A stretch of DNA of 63,977 bases from the NCBI RefSeq assembly GCF_037024155.1, contig NZ_JAYKTS010000023.1, positions 1 through 63,977 on the forward strand. The letters are read 5' to 3'. Numbering within the stretch: position 1 is the stretch's first letter; each line of letters begins with the position of its first letter. The position numbers and the translations under genes were made by a program. The notes under the pieces were generated by a model. That model searched no databases and was not told where the DNA came from. It worked only from the letters and a program-made list of their open reading frames with translations. The stretch is from Bacillus sp. 2205SS5-2. Its GTDB lineage: Bacteria > Bacillota > Bacilli > Bacillales > Bacillaceae_K. This document shows positions 1 through 7,123 of the stretch, piece after piece.

Positions 1-260
1 CCTCAGGGCAGCCACTTCCGCTTTTCATGATCCAGCTGCAGTGGCTTGAGGCTCGGGGTCAAATGAATAACTCTCCAGTGATGCAGGCATCACCTACGAG
101 CTCTTCATTTGCCTGTCGCCTCAGGGCAGCCACTTCCGCTTTTCGTGATCTAGCTGCAGTGGCTAGGGACTCGGGCATTTGTCAGCCCACTACGTGAAGC
201 AGGCTTCACTTCGTGTTCTGCCAGATACCTGCCGTCCCTGGGCAGCCACTTCCGCTTTTC
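1..260. repeat. Cluster of palindromic intergenic repeats
   Basis: Three copies of GGCAGCCACTTCCGCTTTTC lie at 7-26, 125-144 and 241-260. In the first two copies AGCCACT is followed by AGTGGCT about 20 bases on, so each can fold into a hairpin. Between them are smaller perfect dyads, GTGATGC-AG-GCATCAC and GTGAAGC-AG-GCTTCAC. No open reading frame covers the stretch. It is more GC-rich than its surroundings and looks like a REP-like chromosomal repeat cluster upstream of yvrJ. The family name is not known to me. Confidence 0.75.
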
Positions 261-364
261 TTAAACGATGCCCGCATCAAAGTTATATCATCGATGATCA
301 ACTGTTACTAAAAGCTAAAAGCATTGCGAAAAAATCCTTCATCTAAAGAAAGGAGAGTTGTAAG

Positions 365-400
365 ATGAGTGAATTAGTCCCCTATATTTCTATAATGGGT
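365..400 (+). pseudogene. yvrJ: yvrJ family gene, 5' part, interrupted by prophage (attL side)
   Basis: ATG at 365 follows the ribosome binding site AAAGGAG (351-357 region). It encodes MSELVPYISIMG before prophage sequence takes over at about 398-401. The matching 3' part lies at 36003-36110. Joining them at GGT-T gives a 46-residue protein whose middle, VGFPIIVTLYLLHRIEKKL, has the YvrJ family signature (short membrane-anchored proteins of unknown role, common in Bacillus). At attL the frame stays open and runs into the phage gene at 437, giving an accidental 77-codon fusion that ends at 598. Confidence 0.8.
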
Positions 401-436
401 TACAAAATCAATGTATTCCCAGAGGAGGAAAATCCC

Positions 437-598
437 ATGAAATCAAAGTTTCGCCCATCCATCATTAGCTACATGAGTCTTAGGGACATCACCGACATAC
501 TTAATGAGTTAATCGAAGACAACCAACAAAACGAAAAAATGGTGAAAATACTAACTGAGAAGAAAGTGGAAGTACACGAGAGATATGGCAGAAGGTAA
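437..598 (+). CDS. Small phage protein of unknown function
   Basis: 53 residues. ATG at 437 has the site GAGGAGG at 422-428. The product is charged and largely helical (DITDILNELIEDNQQNEKMV) with a basic tail ending GRR. It is the first gene inside attL and is in frame with the truncated yvrJ start at 365, so either start could be used in the lysogen. I do not recognise a family. By position it could be an excisionase-like or early regulatory protein, but nothing in the sequence proves this. Confidence 0.6.
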   Translation: MKSKFRPSIISYMSLRDITDILNELIEDNQQNEKMVKILTEKKVEVHERYGRR

Positions 599-622
599 AC
601 GGAGAGCTAGCATTTTAGAAAA

Positions 623-661
623 CAAAAAAAAGGAGCAGGTGAGCTGTAACTCATCTACTCC
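623..661 (-). terminator. Intrinsic terminator reading leftward
   Basis: GGAGCAGGTGAG (632-643) pairs with CTCATCTACTCC (650-661), with two G-U pairs. On the minus strand the stem is followed by eight U residues (complement of 623-630). It would stop transcripts heading towards attL. Confidence 0.6.
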
Positions 662-668
662 TCCTGTG

Positions 669-767
669 CGAAAGAAGCATCACACAATACAATAATAAGT
701 GATTATATTGTACGACTTTTTTTCAAAAAAATCAAGTCGTAGTTGTATTTGGTGATGACTTCTTTCG
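669..767 (+). promoter_or_regulatory. Large nested inverted repeat in the leader of the HTH gene
   Basis: Positions 669-690 and 745-767 form a near-perfect stem of about 22 bp (CGAAAGAAG... with ...CTTCTTTCG). Nested inside are TACGACTT (711-718) with AAGTCGTA (734-741) and a T7/A7 pair. The structure ends just before the ribosome binding site AAAGGAG (776-782) of the gene starting at 791. It may be a structured leader RNA or a protein-binding cruciform. Confidence 0.6.
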
Positions 768-790
768 GCAAAATGAAAGGAGTTTTTGTT

Positions 791-1564
791 GTGGCAAAAA
801 AGGCAATAACTATCATTGCATCAGTCGAGGCTTATTCGAATCTGTCCACTTTTACTACAATCGAAGAATTAAATCAAACTGTTCGCTCATACAAAAAACA
901 ATTGGCGGATCAATTAACAAAGTCAACACTCAAAGTTTTGGATCACCTGCACAGATACTCTGCTAAATACTTGGGCGTTAGCTTCTGTTCCAAAAACAAC
1001 ATCGCTCAGACTTTAAATATCAGCCGTAAAACAGTCATCAGAGCTTGTCAGAAACTAGAAGTGTTAGGTGTGATTAAACAGCTAGAAACAAAGCGGAGAA
1101 CAGATATGCGACAAACAACAAACGCAATAATAATCCAGCCAATTGAGCAGATTGTCCCACAAGAGGAAGTGGAAAACGAAGGGAAATGTCCCACCAAAAA
1201 AACAACTAAATTTTTAAAACAAATACCTTTAAAAACACGTACAGATACATCTGAGCGTGTTAATCCATCCCAAGACACAAACGTATCGGATTGGGTGAAC
1301 AAAGACTTCTCCACAATCTGTGGCTCATTTTACAACGCTAAGGACGTGGAGGAGTTTTGGCGAATCGTCTATATCAGCAATAAGATGTATCAAATGCAAA
1401 TGCAGGATCTAATTTGTGTATCTGTGGATGCTTTTAAGCAGCTAGTGGTTAAAATCAAGCGAGGAAAAGTAGAGAATAAATTCGGCTATTTTACGGGAAT
1501 TCTTCGGCAAAAAATGAGACGAACTTTTATGCGAAATGCTTTTAATAGTTTTTTGGAAACATAA
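791..1564 (+). CDS. Helix-turn-helix phage/plasmid protein, possible replication regulator
   Basis: 257 residues from GTG 791, chosen because AAAGGAG sits 8 bases upstream; an in-frame TTG at 743 lies inside the leader hairpin. Residues about 25-110 form a winged-helix domain with a clear recognition helix (NNIAQTLNISRKTVIRACQK), then a KRR-rich segment. A lysine/threonine linker follows, and a C-terminal domain ends in a basic GYFTGILRQKMRRTF motif. Proteins with this arrangement occur on Bacillus plasmids and phages. The role is unproven; a replication or early transcription function is inferred from the HTH and the position. Confidence 0.7.
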   Translation: MAKKAITIIASVEAYSNLSTFTTIEELNQTVRSYKKQLADQLTKSTLKVLDHLHRYSAKYLGVSFCSKNNIAQTLNISRKTVIRACQKLEVLGVIKQLETKRRTDMRQTTNAIIIQPIEQIVPQEEVENEGKCPTKKTTKFLKQIPLKTRTDTSERVNPSQDTNVSDWVNKDFSTICGSFYNAKDVEEFWRIVYISNKMYQMQMQDLICVSVDAFKQLVVKIKRGKVENKFGYFTGILRQKMRRTFMRNAFNSFLET

Positions 1565-1589
1565 AAAAGAAGCCTTATTTATTGGCTTC
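1563..1589 (-). terminator. Terminator of the repressor gene
   Basis: GAAGCC (1569-1574) pairs with GGCTTC (1584-1589). On the minus strand it is followed by six U residues. It overlaps the stop codon of the XRE gene at 1575 and separates it from the converging HTH gene. Confidence 0.65.
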
Positions 1590-1802
1590 ATTGGTTTGTT
1601 TAACGTTAAATAAATCCTCAATTGGCCTATTTAACGCTCTACTAATTGCAAAAAGATGAGCATCTAAATGGGAAGCATTTTTATCAAATCGAGATATAGC
1701 GGATTGAGGGATCTGGGCCATCTCAGCTAATTTAGTCTGGGTTAAACCTTCCTCTGCTAATATGTCAGATAAACGGGGTTTTACGGTTATGCCATTAATC
1801 AT
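1575..1802 (-). CDS. XRE-family phage repressor
   Basis: 75 residues. ATG at 1802 is preferred over 1838 because AAGGAGGTG lies just upstream. The product is a bare Cro/CI-type helix-turn-helix (DILAEEGLTQTKLAEMAQIPQSAISRFDKNA region) ending ALNRPIEDLFNVK. There is no S24 peptidase domain, so it cannot self-cleave in response to RecA as lambda CI does. It is the only minus-strand gene in the left arm, divergent from 1940, and is the likely lysogeny repressor. Induction probably needs another route, such as the LexA box at 9387. Confidence 0.85.
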   Translation of the reverse strand: MINGITVKPRLSDILAEEGLTQTKLAEMAQIPQSAISRFDKNASHLDAHLFAISRALNRPIEDLFNVKQTNEANK

Positions 1803-1939
1803 ATAAGCACCTCCTTGTATATAGTATGCAATAATCAATAAGCAATTTCAAATAAATTTATATAAAACTATTGACTATGCACTATTGCATAATGTATAGT
1901 GTAGACATAGCCAATATTAAACGAAAGGGGGAAAGCAAG
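1803..1939. promoter_or_regulatory. Divergent promoter and operator region of the immunity switch
   Basis: The rightward promoter is TTGACT (1871-1876), an 18-bp spacer and TATAGT (1895-1900). The half-site TATGCAATA (1825-1833) recurs in opposite orientation as TATTGCATA (1883-1891), the second copy inside the rightward promoter spacer. The first copy lies upstream of the repressor ribosome binding site. This is the expected layout for repressor operators. A leftward promoter is plausible (TTGCTT, 16 bp, TATATA on the minus strand). Confidence 0.65.
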
Positions 1940-2263
1940 ATGATTAAGTTTATCGAGAAAGAGAATCTGTATCATCTCAACTTAAATTCGTTTGAGGGTA
2001 TTGAGGATTCTGTAAGACAGGAAATCCAAACTCATTTTAATGATTTAAACTCTAATACAGATATTAAAAAATTAGTATTTGCAAGAATTACACCTTCTTC
2101 ATTTTTTATTAAGGTGATTAAAAACTATGACAATATTCCAGGCGAGAAATTTGTATGTTATCACTATTTCTCATTCTATAAGTCATCTTTGTTCTTAAGC
2201 GAGGTGGATGGAAATGTTTTTGAAATTCTAACCAGTGCAATTGATGGCGGAGGATTTAATTAA
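1940..2263 (+). CDS. Early phage protein of unknown function
   Basis: 107 residues from ATG 1940, with AAAGGGGG 8 bases upstream; an in-frame ATG at 1871 would lie in the promoter. The protein is mixed alpha/beta and acidic, with no recognised motif, and ends DGGGFN. It is the first gene of the rightward early transcript controlled by the operator region, in the place where many phages keep a cro-like or anti-repressor gene, though it has no evident helix-turn-helix. Confidence 0.65.
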   Translation: MIKFIEKENLYHLNLNSFEGIEDSVRQEIQTHFNDLNSNTDIKKLVFARITPSSFFIKVIKNYDNIPGEKFVCYHYFSFYKSSLFLSEVDGNVFEILTSAIDGGGFN

Positions 2264-2272
2264 GGACAATAA

Positions 2273-2313
2273 AACGTTCCAAATTTTCATATTGTTTAAA
2301 TTGGAACGTTTTT
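2273..2313 (+). terminator. Intrinsic terminator
   Basis: AACGTTCCAA pairs with TTGGAACGTT, followed by a U run (2309-2313). It ends the short early transcript. Confidence 0.8.
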
Positions 2314-2481
2314 AAGAAGAAATTTCAATCAAAAACACTCATTCGACAGATACCTCCAAAAGTAGTCACGTTTTGCTGTATAAATGTTTTTAAAATCCTA
2401 GTATTTTAGAGGTGTAGCATGACTAATACATAAAAATTACACTTCATCTCAGATCAATAAAACTAAAGAAAGGAGACTGTT

Positions 2482-2832
2482 ATGCTACAGGGAGTAGGCA
2501 ACTGTATTTATTGTTGGCAGAATGATTGTGAATGTGGGCAAGAGTATCTGGTCGAGGATGATTACTTTTTAAATACTAAAATGGAATATGAGGGGGAGCT
2601 AATAATGAAAACATTTACAGGTAAAGTAGAACTAACGGTATCCAAGGAGTCAAATCAAGAGGTAACTAGATTCGTAGAGGAACATGATCTGCAGCATTTT
2701 ATCGAGGCTACACTTATAGTCAAATTGCCGGGTGGACGAACTATCACGCTTAATGTGGAGGATATCCCATTTTATAAATTCCAAGCTCATGACGAAGATG
2801 GGGTAGAAATAGAAACACCGCAATTTGTTTAA
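2482..2832 (+). CDS. Small phage protein with N-terminal zinc-knuckle-like cysteines
   Basis: 116 residues. ATG 2482 has AAAGGAG 7-8 bases upstream. The first 20 residues hold four cysteines (NCIYCWQNDCECG), a likely metal site. A second ATG at 2605 has its own ribosome binding site (GAGGGGGAG), so a 75-residue product (MKTFTGKVELTV...) may also be made. The C-terminal part is predicted beta-rich. No family is recognised. Confidence 0.65.
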   Translation: MLQGVGNCIYCWQNDCECGQEYLVEDDYFLNTKMEYEGELIMKTFTGKVELTVSKESNQEVTRFVEEHDLQHFIEATLIVKLPGGRTITLNVEDIPFYKFQAHDEDGVEIETPQFV

Positions 2833-2861
2833 TCAGAATAAAAAATGATGGAGGGACAAAA

Positions 2862-3521
2862 ATGACAACGAAATGTGAAATACCTACTTATGTAAGGTGG
2901 GGAAATGTTCCAGAAGGATTGGCAACTAAAACTCAAATGAAAAATGTCTACGGTTTAAGAGTGCATAACAATGCAGAAGTTGTTGCATACGTCAGAGCTT
3001 ACGCTCAAGGCAGATGGAGAGATTTTAATTTATATAAAATTGAAGATGGCATAGAAATTAAAAAAAGAGTGGTAGATATTAGCCATATAAAAATCTCCCC
3101 ATCTACCATTGCTGAAGCTCTCTACATTATCAACAAATCGGCTAAAAAGAGTAGGGACACAAAAAATCATTCTTACGATAGTAAAAAATACAGTGTAGTA
3201 AGTCGGTCTAAGACAAGACAATTAAAACTTTACAACCTAAAAGATGCGGTCATTAATCAATTGCTAGAACTAAATCAAGGGGAATTTTTAGGATACCATC
3301 GTCAGGTTTTACAAAGAGAAAATGAAGATGTGACTAATTATCTAAAGCTATACAAATTAGGTAATTTTACATTTCATTTACCAGCGTTTCATAGTCAGGT
3401 TGAGGGACTCAAAGATCTTGGTGAAATCGGAGTGATCTCTTCAGATTCAATAAGTTTAGATATAAAATTTCATGAATCTGTAAAATTATTGGAAACTTTC
3501 ATAGAAAATAAGGCAATTTAA
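2862..3521 (+). CDS. YkyB-like phage protein
   Basis: 219 residues with GGAGGGA upstream. The N-terminal half (PTYVRWGNVPEGLATKTQ...YLYK-like) resembles a domain found in Bacillus phage and plasmid proteins. The C-terminal 100 residues (LYNLKDAVINQLLE..., GNFTFHLPA, ...LLETFI) follow the pattern of the YkyB family, a Bacillus family of unknown function. This is recognition by eye of a spaced pattern, so the family call is tentative. Confidence 0.6.
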   Translation: MTTKCEIPTYVRWGNVPEGLATKTQMKNVYGLRVHNNAEVVAYVRAYAQGRWRDFNLYKIEDGIEIKKRVVDISHIKISPSTIAEALYIINKSAKKSRDTKNHSYDSKKYSVVSRSKTRQLKLYNLKDAVINQLLELNQGEFLGYHRQVLQRENEDVTNYLKLYKLGNFTFHLPAFHSQVEGLKDLGEIGVISSDSISLDIKFHESVKLLETFIENKAI

Positions 3522-3532
3522 ACAATAATAAA

Positions 3533-3590
3533 AAATCCTATTCTAAAGTGTCTGCTTGGCGGCTCGAACATTTTAGAATAGGATTTAAAT
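3533..3590 (+). terminator. Long-stem terminator
   Basis: A perfect 15-bp stem, AAATCCTATTCTAAA (3533-3547) with TTTAGAATAGGATTT (3572-3586). The U tail is weak, so it may stabilise the transcript end as much as terminate it. The 255 bases from 3591 to 3845 hold no gene I can support. Confidence 0.65.
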
Positions 3591-3845
3591 TAAATTTTAA
3601 ATTCGACAAAAAACTACTAGCATTTGACAAATAAGTTATGTTAAGTTGGAAACGGAATAGTGCCTTGAAAATAAGTAAATAGCCCAGTTCATCAGATTTT
3701 AAAAAAGATGATCTATGCTTAGCTTTTTAATATTTTTTTTGCTAGTTCAATAGATAAACCTATACTACTATCTGCTAATAGTTTACCACAGATTTATATA
3801 ATGTCAAACATTTAATTGAAAAGTTTTTTTAAGGAGGTGTATTAA

Positions 3846-4022
3846 ATGGAAACAATTACAATCGAAGACATTAAAAAGTGGTCTAAAGCTGATATCATCG
3901 AGCATTTACAAGTGAGCATAGATGAGTTAGGTAAACACGAATACGACTCCAAGGAATATCATGCTATTCGTGACCACATTGATGTAGTGATTAACATTAT
4001 TGACGAATTACTACCAAGATGA
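3846..4022 (+). CDS. Small phage protein (58 residues)
   Basis: ATG 3846 follows a strong AAGGAGGTG. The protein METITIEDIKKWSKADIIEH... is acidic and helical (IDELGKHEYDSKEYHAIRDH), ending IIDELLPR. It opens the replication block and lies just ahead of two overlapping genes. No family is recognised. Confidence 0.7.
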   Translation: METITIEDIKKWSKADIIEHLQVSIDELGKHEYDSKEYHAIRDHIDVVINIIDELLPR

Positions 4023-4065
4023 AATACATATTTTAATGGAATTTGGATTGAAGGGAGGTGAGAGT

Positions 4066-4278
4066 TTGAAAGATTTCTTTTTTTGTTATGACAAAAATTT
4101 ATCTACATATCTAAATGAGCAGGGAATTAAGTGCGTCACTGTGGCAAAAGACATAAAAAAAGGTCGCATTTTTAGTTTGTACATAATCAATAGTAACTTC
4201 CAATCGGCACTGAGCCAATATAAAAAATCCAAATTAAATCAAGGGGAGAAAGCGAATGCAGGAAAAAGAATTACTTAA
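4066..4278 (+). CDS. Small phage protein upstream of the replication initiator
   Basis: 70 residues. TTG 4066 is chosen because AAGGGAGGTGA sits at the right distance; an ATG at 4036 lacks a site. The product is MKDFFFCYDKNLSTYLNEQG..., basic at the C-terminus (KKSKLNQGEKANAGKR). It overlaps the next gene by 23 bases, suggesting coupled translation. No family is recognised. Confidence 0.6.
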   Translation: MKDFFFCYDKNLSTYLNEQGIKCVTVAKDIKKGRIFSLYIINSNFQSALSQYKKSKLNQGEKANAGKRIT

Positions 4279-5266
4279 GATCAAATCCCTTTGTGAAGAT
4301 AGCATAAGGGATTTTTTGCAGTTTAATCACAACGAAAATAAAGTGTTTATGCCAAATGAGATTTTTGATGATCTACATAGAAAATTTAATACGCTGTTTC
4401 CAGAAGATCATGAGAAGAATGGAGCAGTGGGGTCACACGTAGCTTTTACATACTCATATGTATACTTTATAGCGTGGCTGCATCGGTATTGTAAGTACAG
4501 CGATACATGGATAACGACAAACGGTATAAAGAAGTGTTTAAGGTATTCTCCTACAACGAAAACGATTGACTTTATCATAAAAAAAAATGGTGTGTTAGAT
4601 GATTTAGGATATACTTTGACCACAACAAATTATCCTATCTACTGGACTTTTGAGGATCAAGACTTACAGTTTGTCACCGTTTCGGATTTAGATGAGGTTG
4701 ATAAACAGTACATAACGCAAAAATTGAGAAACTATAAAGTTAAATTTCCGGTTAAACAATTTTATCGTGACAGAGAATCATATGAGGAAGGTATCATTGA
4801 TGGAGCTTATTACGAAGTGTACAACACTCACATGATTGACTTTGAGGTATTTATGTTTTGTATGGGGGAAAAGGATTTAGGTTGCACAGGATTTTACCTC
4901 TACAGCTACTTAAAAATGATGAATGATCAATTTAAAAATGGATTTGATGTGGCATTAGCAGACCTTACACATCAAACGAAAATTAAGGACAGAACGCTAG
5001 ATAAATATCTCAAGTCATTAAAAAAATACCGAATGATTAATTGCATACATAATCAAGATTACTACGTGAGTGGCTTAAGTAAAGAGGAGCGGAAAGCGAA
5101 TACATATCAAACAAATGAGTACACCTTCTTTTCAAATGAGCCTGTTAAGGTTAAAAACATTGAGTCTATGCGCCTACAAGATTATCGAAAATGGAAAACA
5201 GAAAAAGAGGAAATCAATAACCGTGATATTGATGGAGAAGTTGCAAACTTACCATTTAATTTTTGA
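4256..5266 (+). CDS. Replication initiator-like winged-helix protein
   Basis: 336 residues, with AAGGGGAGA upstream of ATG 4256. Residues about 215-275 look like a winged-helix DNA-binding domain (FYLYSYLKMMNDQF..., IKDRTLDKYLKSLKKYRMI). The N-terminal half contains a second helical domain with WITTNGIKKCLRYSP. The gene sits directly upstream of an AT-rich inverted repeat and a long repeat array, the layout expected of an initiator next to its origin. No helicase or polymerase motif is present. Function is inferred from domain type and position. Confidence 0.6.
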   Translation: MQEKELLKIKSLCEDSIRDFLQFNHNENKVFMPNEIFDDLHRKFNTLFPEDHEKNGAVGSHVAFTYSYVYFIAWLHRYCKYSDTWITTNGIKKCLRYSPTTKTIDFIIKKNGVLDDLGYTLTTTNYPIYWTFEDQDLQFVTVSDLDEVDKQYITQKLRNYKVKFPVKQFYRDRESYEEGIIDGAYYEVYNTHMIDFEVFMFCMGEKDLGCTGFYLYSYLKMMNDQFKNGFDVALADLTHQTKIKDRTLDKYLKSLKKYRMINCIHNQDYYVSGLSKEERKANTYQTNEYTFFSNEPVKVKNIESMRLQDYRKWKTEKEEINNRDIDGEVANLPFNF

Positions 5267-5272
5267 AAATGT

Positions 5273-5440
5273 AAAAAGTAGTTTTTCTGCGGTACATATA
5301 ATATAGTCTATAAATTACCCTACTTATTATATTTAATTAATTATTATTAAATTAGTAATAAATGTATATTGATAAATTATTATTAAATATAAGTAAAAAT
5401 TAATATCTATATTCTAACTACCGCAAATAAACTACTTTTT
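5273..5440. repeat. AT-rich region flanked by a 22-bp inverted repeat, candidate replication origin
   Basis: Positions 5273-5294 and 5419-5440 are inverted copies matching at 20 of 22 positions (AAAAAGTAGTTT...GCGGTA). The 124 bases between them are almost entirely A and T, as in a DNA-unwinding element. The segment ATAGTCTATAAA at 5303-5314 is identical to the core of the 156-bp repeats downstream. The gene for a probable initiator ends 7 bases before the left arm. Confidence 0.6.
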
Positions 5441-5467
5441 GCAAAATCTGTTTTTAAGTTAATCATT

Positions 5468-6115
5468 AACGTTCTATATCAATGGAAGAATTCGGGAAGA
5501 AAAGAAAAAACGTGTACATTTGAAAAGCTGATAAAGGTTGATATAGCGTTGTTTAATTTAACTAAAAAAATCTATACATTCCAATAATGTTGATATATCA
5601 AGCTTTTTTGAGGTTTTTTATGAATAGCCTATAAAGGAAGAAAAATAAACAAAAAAGTAAAAAAATGTCCTAGTTTAGAAATCGGCTTAAAGCCCATAGT
5701 ATCAACGTTTATTTTATATTTTGTTTGCTAAAGTTACTATAAACCCTTACGTATCAATGCTTTCAGCCATTTTTCATGGATAGTCTATAAAGGAAGAAAA
5801 ATAAGCAAAAGAGCAGAAATATGTGAAGTTTCAGAATTAGCTCAAATGCTTGATACTAGTGGACTTCACAGAAGTAATGATAGTTAAGAAATCCATAATC
5901 GCTTGCGCCCCAACGCTTTTAGCCATTTTTCATGGATAGTCTATAAAGGAAGAAAAACAGCGTGAATACAGGGAAAAACGTGTACAATTGGAAAGCTGAT
6001 AAAAGCCTTTACTATCATGTCTTATCAATAAAATAAAATTTGAAACTAGCGCAAAGTCTTTCATATCAACGCTTTCAGCCAATCTTGATGGATAGTCTAT
6101 AAAGGAAGAAAAATA
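5468..6115 (+). repeat. Non-coding array of 156-bp units
   Basis: The core ATAGTCTATAAAGGAAG starts at 5624 (ATAGCC variant), 5780, 5936 and 6092, each exactly 156 bases apart, with a degenerate earlier unit at 5468. About 20 bases before the core (GCTTTCAGCCATTTTTCATGG) and the core itself are conserved; the inner 100 bases differ. Units 5468 and 5936 share AACGTGTACA and AAAGCTGATAAA at identical offsets (ACGTGTACA at 5510 and 5978, 468 bases apart, three periods). No reading frame of useful length crosses it. It could be origin iterons or a tandem structured RNA. Confidence 0.85.
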
Positions 6116-6128
6116 AATATTTCATTTT

Positions 6129-6157
6129 AGTCAGAGGAAATCTCCTCTGACTTTTTT
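6129..6157 (+). terminator. Intrinsic terminator after the repeat array
   Basis: AGTCAGAGGA pairs perfectly with TCCTCTGACT across a 4-base loop, followed by six T residues. It implies that the array is transcribed rightward and ends here. Confidence 0.9.
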
Positions 6158-6239
6158 GTTTTGTGTCGTTTTATTGCACAAAAATATATTTTTAAAAAAG
6201 TTTAAGCTTTCTTTTAAAAAGCAGAAAGGATCGTGTCGA

Positions 6240-7046
6240 ATGGAAAATCAACCATCGAAGAAAAAAAGACAAAAAATAAGTGAAACTGCTTTAGGACGAG
6301 TGGGAGAAACAAACACTAATAGTTTAGGCTCATTGATGATTGTGGAGCAGTATAATGGCTCTCAAAATGTGCTTGTCAGGTTTGTTGATCAAGAAAACAC
6401 TGTTAAAACTACCTGGCATCAATTTGTTACTGGTAGAGTGAAGAATGTTAATGATAAAAGTAAATTTGCCATCGGCTATATTGGGGAAGGAGATCATCCA
6501 GTCCGTGTAGATGGTAGATACACAACGAAATATTTAACTTGGAGTGCCATGTTGATGCGTTGTTATAGTAAGCAATTCCAAAAAGATCATCCCACATATA
6601 AAGATGTTTCTGTGTGCAAAAAGTGGCACAGCTATCAAAATTTTGCATCGTGGTTCGATGCGAATTATTATGAGATTGATGGCCATAAAATGCATCTTGA
6701 TAAAGATATTTTAAAAAAGGGAAATCGTGTGTACAGTCCAGAGACTTGTGCGTTTGTTCCCCAATTTATCAACGGAATGTTTGCCTCAAGGAAAGCTTTA
6801 AGAGGAAATACACCGATTGGAGTGAAAGTTTGTAGCAGATACGGTGATAAATATGAAGTTAGGTGTTGCAATAACAAAGGCGGTCGTGTGTATCTGGGGA
6901 GATTTGATTCTCCAGAAAAAGCATTTGAGGTTTATAAAATTTATAAAGAAAAGCTGATTAAGGACGTTGCGGATGAATTTAAACATCAAATTCCTGAACC
7001 TCTGTATGATGCACTTTACAAATATAAAGTTGATTTTACTGATTGA
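6240..7046 (+). CDS. Phage DNA-binding protein with C-terminal AP2-like domain
   Basis: 268 residues from ATG 6240 (AAAGGA about 9 bases upstream). The central segment (LTWSAMLMRCYSK, PTYKDVSVCKKWHSYQNF, LDKDILKKGNRVYSPETC) matches a phage family related to mobile HNH proteins. The C-terminal 60 residues (YEVRCC..., GRVYLGRFDSPEKAFEVY) follow the AP2 DNA-binding pattern seen in homing endonucleases. The N-terminus is strongly basic (KKKRQK). No intact HNH triad is obvious, so it may bind rather than cut. It lies directly after the 156-bp array. Confidence 0.65.
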   Translation: MENQPSKKKRQKISETALGRVGETNTNSLGSLMIVEQYNGSQNVLVRFVDQENTVKTTWHQFVTGRVKNVNDKSKFAIGYIGEGDHPVRVDGRYTTKYLTWSAMLMRCYSKQFQKDHPTYKDVSVCKKWHSYQNFASWFDANYYEIDGHKMHLDKDILKKGNRVYSPETCAFVPQFINGMFASRKALRGNTPIGVKVCSRYGDKYEVRCCNNKGGRVYLGRFDSPEKAFEVYKIYKEKLIKDVADEFKHQIPEPLYDALYKYKVDFTD

Positions 7047-7123
7047 TTTACAAAAAAATACATAATTAACAAAGGAATCCTTCGTTAAATGTCGAAATGT
7101 AGTTTGAAGGAGGATGGTAATAA

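Noticed and set aside
1-260. CRISPR or tandem gene repeat
   Set aside because: Only three spaced copies, with palindromes inside, no constant spacer length and no cas genes.
5936-6091. Hammerhead ribozyme in the array unit (GCTGATAAAAG)
   Set aside because: The required CUGANGA and GAAA core elements are not both present.
5468-6115. CRISPR array
   Set aside because: The period is 156 bp, the shared parts are unequal and long, units share internal segments, and no cas genes are present.
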